Part shown: one piece after another, positions 55,166-63,818 of the stretch
Numbering within the stretch: the first letter of the stretch is position 1
How the letters are laid out: each line of letters begins with the position of its first letter
Assembly: GCA_023408315.1 (NCBI GenBank)
Contig: JAEYKI010000002.1
Span: 42,864 to 106,863 of the forward strand
DNA length: 64,000 nucleotides
Direction: 5' to 3'
From: Bacillota bacterium
GTDB taxonomy: Bacteria; Bacillota; Clostridia; Christensenellales; Christensenellaceae
Program-made: the position numbers and the translations under genes
The notes under the pieces: generated by a model
What the model was told of the DNA's origin: nothing
Databases searched by the model: none
What the model saw: the letters and a program-made list of their open reading frames with translations, nothing else

Positions 55166-57739
55166 CTATTGCGCTGCAGTTCCGGAAGCACCCGGCGAAG
55201 GCGACGCCGAGGCACTGGCAGAAGGAGTGGCGGAGGCGCTTGCAGAGGGCGAAGCGGAGGCCGTGCTCAAATTGGGCACCACCGAATTGGGCGTGGGCAC
55301 GCTGTTGCTTTCCGTCTGGCTTTTCCTGTCCAGATAATACTCAATCACCTGCTTGACAGACTGGATGGCATTTGCACCTGCCATACCGGTGGGGATAAAT
55401 GTAACCACGGCAATCTCGGGATCATCGTATGGCGCAAAGGCAACGAACCACGCGTTGTCCTCTATTTCAACACCCTTGGTAACAACCGCCGTACCCGTTT
55501 TGCCGCCAATTAAGTCCTTGTATTTCCAGCCTTCCAGGGCCTTGGACGCAGTTCCGTCCTCGGCCGAAACAACGGATTTCATGCCTTCCTTAATGGCCTG
55601 CAAATATTCCGGGTTGGCGTCCAGTTTTCCAAACTCCTGGGGCTGCTGCTGCATCACCACGTTTCCGTTCGCGTCCGTTATCCTGTCTATTATATTCGCC
55701 TGGTATACCGTGCCGCCGTTTACCAGCGCGGATATGTACCGCGCCACTTCTATAGGCGTCACAGCGGTAACGCCCGAACCAATGCCGGTGATAACCGTAT
55801 CGTTGCCACCCCATAACAGCTCGCCTATCCAGTTGTTGATATCATTGTCGTAGCCCTTCTGCTGGGAAACCTGGGTGGGAACCTCCATATTTTCAAACAA
55901 AATCTGGCGCACCTGCTCGCCCGCCGTCGAGTCATTCTCATCCGCAAGCTGAACCAGCTTGGTCGCCGTCTGGCTGAGCACCTCGTCCGAATATTCCACG
56001 TTTCGCTGCTCGCCAATCTGTTTCAGGTAGTTTTTAATCGCGTTGTACACAATCCGGGGCAAAGCGGTTTTCTGGTGATCCAGATCCTGGCCGATGTCAT
56101 AAAGCGCCTTGGAACCGCCCGCCTGGCCCGCTATCTCGCCCGGAAGCTGCACGCCGGTTTTGTCCGTCATTCCCAGTTTCTGCGCCCATTTGTCCAGCGT
56201 GTCAATTCCAAGCCTGTCCGCAACCTCATAGAAAAAGTAGTCGCAGCTTACGCGCAGCGCGCTGGTGATCGTAAGATTTTGATGTTCGTCAAAATAGGGA
56301 TGTATATAGCACTGAGGGCCCTGTTCGTTTGACCCCGCAATAATGTATTTGTTAAAAGGCCCGGCATCGCTAATCTGCGTGTCCAGGGTAATCTTTCCCT
56401 CTTCCAGGCCCGCAAGGCCGGTAACCATCTTAAAAATGGAACCCGGTATCCCCTTGGATGCAATTGCCTTGTTAAAAAGCGGAGTTGCCGGATCTTCCAG
56501 CAGTTTTTTGTAATCCGCGGTTGAAATACCGCCGGAGAACAGGTTCAGGTCAAACGAAGGATAACTGGACATGGCAAGAAGGTTGCCCGTTTTCACATTC
56601 ATCACCACCATGGCGCCCGAATTGGCAAAACTGATTTCCTTGCCGTTTAACGTCGCATCCACTTCGGCCCTTGTTTTGGCGTCATATTCTGCATATTTTT
56701 GCTGCTGCAGCGCGTTTACATCCAGTATATTCTGCTTTAAGGCCTGCTCCACCTGCATTTGAAGCTGCATATCTATGGTCAGCATCACGTTGTTTCCCTT
56801 AATGGCGGGCACGCTGCCAATCTCCTTGACCACCTTGCCCATGCTGTCCACTTCATAGGTCGTTTTGCCCTGGCGTTCAGTTATGTTTCCCGTTAGGTAC
56901 TGTTCCATTGTATTTTCAACGCCGGTGATGCCAATGGTATCTTCCTGCGTGTATCCCTGTTTGGCCAGTTTGTCAATCGTATCCTGGTCCGACATTTTTC
57001 CGGTGTAGCCAATAATATGGGCGGCTACGTCATCCTTGGGGTATACACGTTTGGTGCCGGCCGCAACCTGAATGCCATCCAGCGCCGCGGTACGTTCCTC
57101 AAGCTGGGCCACCGTGGTATTGTTCACATCCTTGGCAATGGTCACCGGCACATAGGCGCGGTAAGAGGAAAGCTGAATCTCCTGCCAAATGGACAAAAGC
57201 TCTCTTGCCTCCTCATAGCTTGTGTTTTCCGGAATGCGGTAACGGTCCCGCAGTTGCTGGTAAATTGTTTTGGCGTCTGCTTTCGTGCCCACAAACATAT
57301 TGGTGCGCCAGTTGGTTTCCCTCCTGGCAGCGGCTTCCGCGGATATATCGCCAAAGTTAAAAGAAAAATCACCGTTTTCGTTACGAACAATGCTAAACGT
57401 GTCAATTACCTTGCCGCCGTTTTTCTGTATGATATCAATGGCCTGCATAAATATATTGGTGTAGTACGCGCGGTCTGAGAAGCTGTTCTTTGCCGGATCG
57501 TGCAATACCTGTACATCGTAGCTGGTCTGGTCGTATGCCAGAGGCATGCCGTTTACATCCGTTATATCGCCGCGGGCGCCGTCTACCGAAACAACCCTCT
57601 GAATTTTTGTGAGGGACTTGCTGGAGAGGTCTCCACCCTGCGTCAGGGTCACAACGCCAGTTTGCTGCATAAGCACCACAAAAACGCAGATCACAACGGC
57701 AATGGCTATAATGGCTCGGTTTTTAAATTTCTTTTGCAT
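55166..57739 (-). CDS. mrdA: Penicillin-binding protein 2 (class B transpeptidase)
   Basis: 857 residues. One N-terminal membrane helix (AIIAIAVVICVFVVLMQQTG), a dimerisation domain, and the transpeptidase domain with SxxK as GSIFKM, KTG as GGKTGTAVV and the second motif as SCD (RVSCDYFFYEV) where SxN is usual. The codon is GAC. A long region between ~520 and ~640 contains helical insert sequence. The C-terminus ends with an Ala/Ser/Pro low-complexity tail of about 35 residues. It crosslinks wall for elongation with RodA and MreBCD. Cotranscribed after mreD. Confidence 0.95.
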   Translation of the reverse strand: MQKKFKNRAIIAIAVVICVFVVLMQQTGVVTLTQGGDLSSKSLTKIQRVVSVDGARGDITDVNGMPLAYDQTSYDVQVLHDPAKNSFSDRAYYTNIFMQAIDIIQKNGGKVIDTFSIVRNENGDFSFNFGDISAEAAARRETNWRTNMFVGTKADAKTIYQQLRDRYRIPENTSYEEARELLSIWQEIQLSSYRAYVPVTIAKDVNNTTVAQLEERTAALDGIQVAAGTKRVYPKDDVAAHIIGYTGKMSDQDTIDKLAKQGYTQEDTIGITGVENTMEQYLTGNITERQGKTTYEVDSMGKVVKEIGSVPAIKGNNVMLTIDMQLQMQVEQALKQNILDVNALQQQKYAEYDAKTRAEVDATLNGKEISFANSGAMVVMNVKTGNLLAMSSYPSFDLNLFSGGISTADYKKLLEDPATPLFNKAIASKGIPGSIFKMVTGLAGLEEGKITLDTQISDAGPFNKYIIAGSNEQGPQCYIHPYFDEHQNLTITSALRVSCDYFFYEVADRLGIDTLDKWAQKLGMTDKTGVQLPGEIAGQAGGSKALYDIGQDLDHQKTALPRIVYNAIKNYLKQIGEQRNVEYSDEVLSQTATKLVQLADENDSTAGEQVRQILFENMEVPTQVSQQKGYDNDINNWIGELLWGGNDTVITGIGSGVTAVTPIEVARYISALVNGGTVYQANIIDRITDANGNVVMQQQPQEFGKLDANPEYLQAIKEGMKSVVSAEDGTASKALEGWKYKDLIGGKTGTAVVTKGVEIEDNAWFVAFAPYDDPEIAVVTFIPTGMAGANAIQSVKQVIEYYLDRKSQTESNSVPTPNSVVPNLSTASASPSASASATPSASASASPSPGASGTAAQ

Positions 57740-57760
57740 GCGTACTCTCTAACTAACCTT

Positions 57761-58282
57761 TCACTCCAAAAAGTCCTCGTACAAAGACTTTGTGGGAGTC
57801 ATCCAATTCATAATATAAAACAACCGGATCAAATAATAAGCCGGTATCATCAAAACCGCTGTTACCAGCGCACCGGGCAGCATGTACCTGGCCATCATAT
57901 AGAAAAAATCGTAATTGCTGCCCATCAAAAATATCACAAACGCCAAAATAAGTTCTTTTGCAATATATGTGCCAAAACCGGCAATAGCCAGATACAATGG
58001 CTTTGCGCGGGCCATGTTGCGCAGGAGCGCATAAGCAACTGCGGCTATCAGAACATATGCAAACGCGTTGAGGCCAACGTAAGAAGAAAACATGATGTCG
58101 TACACAATGCCGCACACCGCAGCGTAAACAATTCCGGCGGACGTTTTTTCAAGAAACACCACGCTCAGGGCGGTAATCAGAAGTATGTCCGGTATAACCC
58201 CCCCGATATTGGCAAAATTAAAAACCGAGCCGGGCAGCACAATGGATGCAAACCCCAGCAGCGCAAAAAACACGTATCTCAA
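57761..58282 (-). CDS. mreD: Rod shape-determining protein MreD
   Basis: 173 residues, five or so membrane helices (FFALLGFASIVLPGSVFNF, GVIPDILLITALSVVFLEK, ITAVAYALLRN-type, ELILAFVIFLMGS, GALVTAVLMIPAYYLI). Bridges MreC and the elongation complex in the membrane. Its start overlaps the mreC stop by 4 bp (coupled), and pbp2 starts 21 bp after its end. Confidence 0.9.
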   Translation of the reverse strand: MRYVFFALLGFASIVLPGSVFNFANIGGVIPDILLITALSVVFLEKTSAGIVYAAVCGIVYDIMFSSYVGLNAFAYVLIAAVAYALLRNMARAKPLYLAIAGFGTYIAKELILAFVIFLMGSNYDFFYMMARYMLPGALVTAVLMIPAYYLIRLFYIMNWMTPTKSLYEDFLE

Positions 58283-59217
58283 GGCGTTACTCCCGCAGTT
58301 TCGGCCCCTGGTGAAGCCAGAGCAGGCGTTGATGCCCCCTGCACTCCGCTTGCGGAAGCCGCCGCAGACGGGAAAGGCAAGGAAGACGTAGAAGAGCCTG
58401 AAGTCACCAGTACCAAAACCTCCTCCAGGTTTCTGAAGTTAACGGCAGCTTTCACAACAGCCTTCTTTTGGTTGCCGTCCGTACCCACCGAGGAAACCTG
58501 CCCAATGGTGAGGCCCTTGGGATAAATGCCGCCAATGCCCGAGGTAAGCACACTGTCTCCCACCTGGATATCCGTATCCATGGGCAGCAGGTCCATATCC
58601 AGAAGCGGATTATCCGGCTCGCTTTCCATGCGGCCCCGCACGGTGCCAACGTCGCGCGTTCGGTCCACAATGGAGCTTACGCCACTACGGCCGTCTATAA
58701 TGGTCATCACCTTCGCCCAGTTCATGCCCACTTCCTCAACCCGGCCAATCACCCCGTCCGGGGTAACCACCGGCATGTCCACCGCAATGCCGTTGGTTGT
58801 GCCCAGGTTAATGGTAAAGCTGTCAAACCATATGCCCGGGTCCTTGGCCACAATGTTCGCCACTTTAAAGCTGTAATGCGTTTGCTTCTGCTCGTAATCC
58901 AGCAGTTTTGTCAGGCGCGCGTTTTCTTTCTGCAACTCGTCGTAATCCGAGAGTTCGCTTTTCAGGTTAGCCAGCTGGTCTTTTAAATTCTGATTTTCCT
59001 TTTCAACGTCCGATTTATTGAACGCCTTCTGCAGATTGGACGAAATACTGTCTGTGATCTGGTAAAAAAACCTCTGCACGGGTACAAATATGCCGCCCGC
59101 GACGGTTTGCCCGCCCGAGATGTCCTGCATGCCGGACGAAGTCACCAGCAATACCAGAATAATGATGATCAGTATGGCCGTCACGACCAGCGGTTTGTTT
59201 CTGAAAAAACGGTCCAC
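58279..59217 (-). CDS. mreC: Rod shape-determining protein MreC
   Basis: 312 residues. N-terminal membrane helix (PLVVTAILIIIILVLLVTSS), a coiled coil (VEKENQNLKDQLANLKSELS), the beta-rich MreC domain (KDPGIWFDSFTINLGTTNGI, MPVVTPDGVIGRVEEVG, SGIGGIYPKGLTIGQVSSV) and an Ala/Ser/Pro-rich C-terminal tail. Links cytoplasmic MreB to the periplasmic-side wall enzymes. It has its own promoter and starts the mreC-mreD-pbp2 run. Confidence 0.95.
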   Translation of the reverse strand: MDRFFRNKPLVVTAILIIIILVLLVTSSGMQDISGGQTVAGGIFVPVQRFFYQITDSISSNLQKAFNKSDVEKENQNLKDQLANLKSELSDYDELQKENARLTKLLDYEQKQTHYSFKVANIVAKDPGIWFDSFTINLGTTNGIAVDMPVVTPDGVIGRVEEVGMNWAKVMTIIDGRSGVSSIVDRTRDVGTVRGRMESEPDNPLLDMDLLPMDTDIQVGDSVLTSGIGGIYPKGLTIGQVSSVGTDGNQKKAVVKAAVNFRNLEEVLVLVTSGSSTSSLPFPSAAASASGVQGASTPALASPGAETAGVTP

Positions 59218-59255
59218 GCTGCCTCCTTACATGTTCCCAAGATAATTTGGCTTTT

Positions 59256-59285
59256 ATTATAGCATAAAGGTAATACTTTTGTAAA
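59256..59285 (-). promoter_or_regulatory. Promoter upstream of mreC
   Basis: Minus strand TTTACA (59280-59285), 18-bp spacer, TATAAT (59256-59261). Confidence 0.65.
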
Positions 59286-59306
59286 CTTTGGCCCGGAGTG
59301 CAAAAC

Positions 59307-59341
59307 GCCCTGCATCCGGCTGTTTTGGCTTTCCGCAGGGC
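59307..59341 (-). terminator. Hairpin after mreB (terminator or attenuator)
   Basis: GCCCTGC/GCAGGGC stem (59307-59313, 59335-59341) followed by GTTTTGC on the minus strand, 29 bp after mreB. Confidence 0.5.
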
Positions 59342-59369
59342 TTGTTCACAAAATTTTAAATTTTACCGT

Positions 59370-60380
59370 CTAGTTTTGCGCCAATATTCTCTGCCGTTCT
59401 TCCATCCTGCGCATGGGAGCCGTTCTTTCAATGGCCGCTCCCACGCCGGATGCAATGGCGCACTCCGGCTCGCTCGCCAGATGCACGTTCAGGCCCAAAA
59501 ACTGTTGCAGTTGTTCTCTCAGTTGAACAGTCCGTGCGCCGCCGCCCAGCAGGACTACGCCGTTTTCTATAATATCTCCCATCATTTCGGGAGCTGTTTT
59601 TTGAAGCATACGCTTGATCATCTCCATAATTTCTGCAATACAGGGCGCGAGTGCTTCCTTTACCTCGCTTTTGGAAACGCGCACGTTGGCAGGCAGGCCC
59701 GTATCGATGCTGCGGCCTTTAAACTGCATTACTTCCTCCGCGCCGTCCGCGTTGATCTTCAAAATCTCCGCCACGGATTCTCCTATTACCACACCCGTTT
59801 TGTCCCGCACATAATCCGCAATCTTGCGGTTCATGGTCTCTCCGCCAACCCGCACCATTTCATTGGATATAATGCCGTCCAACGCCACCACAGACGCCTC
59901 GGTTTTTCCACCGCCCACGTCCACGATCATATGCCCTTCCGGCCCGCTGATATCCAGGCCTTCACCCAAAGCAGCCACAATGGGCGCTTCTATCAGTATT
60001 ACTTCCCGCAGGCCCGCAGCAGCAGCGGTTTCCTCAAACGTCTCACGTTCCATCTGGGTGATTCCCGCCGGAACCGTGAGCACCGCTTTTAAACCGGAAC
60101 GTTTTTCCTGCATGGAAACGGTCTTCAAAACGCCTGAAAGCAGTATTTTGGCAAGCTCCCAGTCTGCTATCACGCCGCCTATAACCGGCTTTATAATGCT
60201 TATGCCCACCGATGCGCACCGCACCAGGTCGCGCGCGCCGTCTCCCATGCCCAGCACCTCAAACTCGCCTCCGCGCACCGCCACCATGGTCGGCTGGTTA
60301 AAAACAATTCCTTTGCCGCTGGAATAGACGCGGGTGTTGCTGCTGCCCATATCAATCCCAATGCTGCTAGAAAAAAACAT
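59370..60380 (-). CDS. mreB: Rod shape-determining protein MreB
   Basis: 336 residues of the actin fold: phosphate loop 1 GIDMGSSNTRVYSSGKGIVF, loop 2 MIVDVGGGKTEASVVAL, the EAPIVAALGEGLDIS region and GVVLLGGGARTVQLREQL near the C-terminus. Forms membrane filaments that guide elongation. The N-terminus differs from usual MreB (GIDLGTANT), placing it on a divergent branch. It is separated from mreC by a hairpin and a second promoter. Confidence 0.93.
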   Translation of the reverse strand: MFFSSSIGIDMGSSNTRVYSSGKGIVFNQPTMVAVRGGEFEVLGMGDGARDLVRCASVGISIIKPVIGGVIADWELAKILLSGVLKTVSMQEKRSGLKAVLTVPAGITQMERETFEETAAAAGLREVILIEAPIVAALGEGLDISGPEGHMIVDVGGGKTEASVVALDGIISNEMVRVGGETMNRKIADYVRDKTGVVIGESVAEILKINADGAEEVMQFKGRSIDTGLPANVRVSKSEVKEALAPCIAEIMEMIKRMLQKTAPEMMGDIIENGVVLLGGGARTVQLREQLQQFLGLNVHLASEPECAIASGVGAAIERTAPMRRMEERQRILAQN

Positions 60381-60557
60381 ATAAAAAAATCCTCCAAATA
60401 GTTGTTTTTGTTATTATGCAAACATTTTTACCATTTTATACAACTTTTTTTCCATCATTTTCTTGTAAAGCATACATCTTATGTAGTTTATAGGGCTTAA
60501 ATTTCAGCAAATAGTATCCGATTCAACCAATCGTTGAACACATCTCTCAACATTCTA

Positions 60558-60586
60558 TTGAATTATATATTGCCCATCCATATAAT
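60558..60586 (+). promoter_or_regulatory. Promoter of the XRE/beta-solenoid gene
   Basis: TTGAAT (60558-60563), 17-bp spacer, TATAAT (60581-60586), 35 bp before the ATG at 60621, which has an AGGAGAG ribosome-binding site. Confidence 0.65.
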
Positions 60587-60620
60587 AGGCGTATCGGTAA
60601 AACGAACAGGAGAGAAAAAA

Positions 60621-61172
60621 ATGGAAAAATCCAGCATAGGAAGCAGAATCAAAGATAAAAGAAAGGAGCTCGGCCTCACCCAGGAGGAGCTCGCGCAAAA
60701 AGTTGGCGTAACCTTTCAGGCGGTATCCAAATGGGAAAACGATAATTCCTACCCGGATATCATACTAATGGCGGAAGTAGCCCGTGCATTGAGCAGCTCC
60801 CTGGATTCCCTTGTGACGGGGATTACGGATGCATCCAAAGAGGAACAAAAACGCCCCTTCTACGGAAAAATTACGGGCACAGTGATAAAAGATATTTACG
60901 CGGATGTAGGCAAAATAATGGGAGACGTGCAGGCAGATATCTATGGGGACATTAAAGGTGATATTATTGGCAACGTTCGTAATGTATTTGGCAATGTGGA
61001 GGGCAATGTGCTGGGCACAGTACACGGCGACGTGACGGGGTATATCAAAGGTAACCTGATGGGAACCGTAACAGGCAGTGTAAAGCAGGGCGTTCACGGC
61101 CGCATTATGGGCCAGATTATGGGGGACGGATTTAATGTGGAGGCAGAAAAAAGAAAAAAACAAAAGCCTTGA
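60621..61172 (+). CDS. XRE regulator fused to bactofilin-like beta-solenoid repeats
   Basis: 183 residues. HTH_XRE domain at residues 6-62 (RIKDKRKELGLTQEELAQKV, TFQAVSKWENDNSYPDI). Then, from about residue 85 to 170, a run of short repeats of the form G-[DN]-V/I-x-G, as in GDVQADIYGDIKGDIIGNV and GNVEGNVLGTVHGDVTGYIK, which read as coils of a beta-solenoid like polymer-forming proteins. The C-terminus is strongly basic (EAEKRKKQKP). The start is the ATG after AGGAGAG; 29 upstream codons span the promoter. It precedes the ABC exporter operon and may regulate it or sense the envelope through polymerisation; inferred. Confidence 0.72.
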   Translation: MEKSSIGSRIKDKRKELGLTQEELAQKVGVTFQAVSKWENDNSYPDIILMAEVARALSSSLDSLVTGITDASKEEQKRPFYGKITGTVIKDIYADVGKIMGDVQADIYGDIKGDIIGNVRNVFGNVEGNVLGTVHGDVTGYIKGNLMGTVTGSVKQGVHGRIMGQIMGDGFNVEAEKRKKQKP

Positions 61173-61241
61173 CTTTGCCCCTGGGGTCAGGTTTACCATT
61201 CGTTGAGGCGAACTATTCACGTAAAAAATTTAAAACAGGAG

Positions 61242-61292
61242 TTGACAGCGTAACATTGTTATGCTACATTTTATTGAAACAAAACATTGTTA
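61242..61292 (+). promoter_or_regulatory. ABC exporter promoter with two TAACAWTGTTA operators
   Basis: TTGACA (61242-61247), 17-bp spacer, TACATT (61265-61270). The perfect palindrome TAACATTGTTA (61251-61261) lies in the spacer, and AAACATTGTTA (61282-61292) just after the predicted start. Matches the yhbD promoter (9761-9814) in sequence and layout. Confidence 0.75.
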
Positions 61293-61322
61293 CGATAATA
61301 TTTAATAAGAAAGGATACTCAC

Positions 61323-61751
61323 ATGGAAATGATCACAACCACCAACCTGTGCAAAACATTCAGTAATGCAAAAGCAACGGTTGCAGCGGTTAAAAACGTG
61401 AACCTGCATGTTAAACAGGGGGAAATATTCGGATTTTTGGGTCCGAACGGTGCGGGTAAAACCACAACCATGCGCATGCTCACAACGCTTATGCCGCCCA
61501 CTTCAGGGAAAGCATCCATTGTTGGTATGGATTTAATGAAAGGCTCAGCAAAAATACGCCAGAAGATTGGCTATGTAAGCCAGAAGGGCGGTACCTACGA
61601 ACACGCGACGGGCCTAGAAAACCTGGTGCTGCAGGGCAGGCTGTACGGACTTTCTGCTGCAAAAGCACGCCAGAACGCGGAAAAACTGGTTCGCGCCTTT
61701 CATATGGATGAAGTGTTGATGTTGTCTAAAAAAACCGCAATATGCAGCTAG
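61323..61751 (+). pseudogene. Truncated tandem copy of the ABC ATPase
   Basis: 142 codons similar to the first ~130 residues of the intact ATPase that follows (61786-62751): METITT-type start, GFLGPNGAGKTTTMRMLTTL Walker A region, YVSQKGGTYEHATGLENLVL. The resemblance stops after FHMDEV; the last residues (LMLSKKTAICS) are unrelated, so signature motif, Walker B and H-loop are missing. It has an ATG with an AAGGA site and directly follows the regulated promoter. The copy has diverged at many silent and some replacement sites, so the duplication is not recent. It may still be translated, but cannot be a working ATPase. Confidence 0.75.
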
Positions 61752-61785
61752 GCAACATGACAAACAAATTGAAAGGAAATATATC

Positions 61786-62751
61786 ATGGAAATGATCACA
61801 ACCCAAGACTTGTGCAAAACGTTCAAAAGTGCAAAAAACACGGTTGATGCAGTCAAAAACGTAAATTTACACGTGAAGCTGGGAGAGATATTCGGCTTTT
61901 TAGGCCCGAACGGTGCGGGAAAAACAACTACCATGCGCATGCTCACTACGCTTATGCCGCCCTCATCGGGGAAAGCCATTATTGTTGGCATGGATTTAAA
62001 GAAAGGAGCCTCCAGCATACGCCAGAAAATTGGTTACGTAAGCCAAAAAGGCGGCACTTATGAGCAAGCCACCGGATATGAGAACCTGGTGCTTCAGGGT
62101 AGACTTTATGGCCTTACCGATAAAGCCGCCCGTAATAACGCAGAAAATATAATTAAATCATTCCATATGGAGGAATATTGCAATCGTAGGGTTGTGACCT
62201 ATTCTGGTGGGCAACGCCGTCACATAGACCTTGGCTTGGGTGTAATGCATAATCCTGAGCTCCTGTTCCTGGATGAACCTACGACAGGGCTGGATCCGGC
62301 TTCACGTGCAAACTTCTGGGAAAAAATAAAAGATCTGCGGGATGCAGGAATAACTGTGTTTTTAACCACACACTATTTGGATGAAGCCGATACTTTGTGC
62401 GATACCATTTGCATTATGGATCACGGTATGGTAGTTGCGGAAGGGACAGCATTGGAGCTCAAGCGTCAGATATCCGGAGATATCGTTGAGATTGGCATGG
62501 ACGCAGCTTATATTGAAAAGGCTAAGTCCCTTCTTTCAGCCCGGCCAGATATTAACGAGCTTAGTATAGCAAAGGATAAAATCAAGCTATATGTGGAAGC
62601 TGGTGACAAGGCGCTGCCTGAAATAATAACTGGTTTAGCGAACGCACAACTACCCGTCCGTACCATAGAGATGAGTAGGCCATCTCTGGACGAGGTATTC
62701 TTGAAAAAAACGGGCCGTTCCATACTAAACGGCGAGAAGGAGATACAATGA
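61786..62751 (+). CDS. ABC transporter ATPase (DrrA/ABC-2 type)
   Basis: 321 residues. Walker A GPNGAGKTTT, Q-loop YVSQKGGTYEQ, signature YSGGQRRHIDLG, Walker B LLFLDEPTTGLD and H-loop TTHYLDEAD, followed by a ~90-residue DrrA-type C-terminal domain. It powers the permease encoded downstream, with which it overlaps (ATGA-type). Such pairs export drugs, lipids or peptides, or act in bacteriocin and antibiotic resistance. It is the second open frame behind the operator-bearing promoter at 61242. Confidence 0.9.
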   Translation: MEMITTQDLCKTFKSAKNTVDAVKNVNLHVKLGEIFGFLGPNGAGKTTTMRMLTTLMPPSSGKAIIVGMDLKKGASSIRQKIGYVSQKGGTYEQATGYENLVLQGRLYGLTDKAARNNAENIIKSFHMEEYCNRRVVTYSGGQRRHIDLGLGVMHNPELLFLDEPTTGLDPASRANFWEKIKDLRDAGITVFLTTHYLDEADTLCDTICIMDHGMVVAEGTALELKRQISGDIVEIGMDAAYIEKAKSLLSARPDINELSIAKDKIKLYVEAGDKALPEIITGLANAQLPVRTIEMSRPSLDEVFLKKTGRSILNGEKEIQ

Positions 62752-63503
62752 TGAAAGTATTGAGAGAAACTGGGGTATTGTTTTTGCATTATGAAAAACT
62801 GCTTATCCGTAATCCCGCCTGGATACTGGCCTCCCTTTTTCAGCCTGTATGCTATCTGTACCTGTTTGCCCCGATGCTGCAGAGCATTCTTGGCGGCGGG
62901 CCTGTAAGTCCCATCAATCAGTTTACGCCTGGATTGCTGGTTACGGTCAGCTTGTTTGGAGTCATGTTTGTTGGTTTCGGCGTTATCGACTGGCTGCGCT
63001 CCGGCGTGATCGAGCGATTGAGGGTGACAACGGCAAGCCGCGTTTCCTTGCTTCTGGGCATGGTGGCACGCGATATTGCGACGCTCTTGATTCAGGTATT
63101 CATTGTGATCGTTCTTGCGATTCCGCTGGGTCTTACGATCACAGCAATGGGAGTAGTGCTCGTAGTTGTCCTGATGATACTGATCGGCCTGTTTATGGCA
63201 CCGTTTTCCTACGCGCTTGCGTTTACCACAAAATCAGAGGACGCTCTGGGGCCTATACTGAATGTGCTGGCGCAGCCCATGCTTCTACTTTCCGGCGTAC
63301 TGCTGCCTCTTACCCTTGCGCCTGCATGGCTGATGAATGTTAGCTGGTTTAATCCCATGAAGTACATGGTGGACGCTTCCCGCGCCATATTCAACGGAGA
63401 TTTGTCCAACCCCGCGGTTTGGCAGGGATTCCTGCTGCTAGGCGCCCTGGTGGTGCTGGCGTTCTGGTGGGGAATGAGCACCATGAGAAAAGCTACAGAA
63501 TGA
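62748..63503 (+). CDS. ABC-2 type permease
   Basis: 251 residues with six membrane helices (WILASLFQPVCYLYLFAP, GLLVTVSLFGVMFVGFGVID, IQVFIVIVLAIPLGLTITA, VVVLMILIGLFMAPFSYAL, PMLLLSGVLLPLTLAPAWL, FLLLGALVVLAFWWGMS). The ABC-2 signature LSGVLLPLTLAPAWLMNVSW and NPMKYMVDASR is present. Partner of the ATPase; its start overlaps that gene's stop by 4 bp. Substrate unknown. Followed by a good terminator. Confidence 0.9.
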   Translation: MMKVLRETGVLFLHYEKLLIRNPAWILASLFQPVCYLYLFAPMLQSILGGGPVSPINQFTPGLLVTVSLFGVMFVGFGVIDWLRSGVIERLRVTTASRVSLLLGMVARDIATLLIQVFIVIVLAIPLGLTITAMGVVLVVVLMILIGLFMAPFSYALAFTTKSEDALGPILNVLAQPMLLLSGVLLPLTLAPAWLMNVSWFNPMKYMVDASRAIFNGDLSNPAVWQGFLLLGALVVLAFWWGMSTMRKATE

Positions 63504-63515
63504 CCAAATAAAACA

Positions 63516-63547
63516 CCCCCGAATAAAGTTACGTACTTTTTCGGGGG
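63516..63547 (+). terminator. Terminator of the ABC exporter operon
   Basis: Stem CCCCCGA/TCGGGGG (63516-63522, 63541-63547) with inner AAAGT/ACTTT pairing. Confidence 0.75.
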
Positions 63548-63818
63548 TTAAATTAAATTCAGGAAATTAATATCTTTATCCGATGCTCCCTAGTAATATA
63601 ATTATACTTTTTTAAACCTCATACTCCCTGCTTATCTCTACCATTAGTAGCCCAAAAAACGTTCGCTGACTGTACAGGTTTGGTGCTATAAACATAATCC
63701 TGCTAATAAAAGTCAAGCAAAATTTCCAAAACAAATAGCATTATTAAGAGCTAAAAACAAGTATAGCAAAGCTAGGTATCTGTTTCAATAGATGTCCTGT
63801 AAAATAATAGTAATTGCC
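63548..63818. other. AT-rich spacer, nothing assigned
   Basis: No coding frame, clear promoter or repeat is visible. It is the flank of the transposase fragment that follows. Confidence 0.5.

Noticed and set aside
55170..55275. Repetitive DNA that might suggest a CRISPR or tandem repeat array
   Set aside because: It encodes the Ala/Ser/Pro tail of PBP2; units are irregular and there are no spacers.
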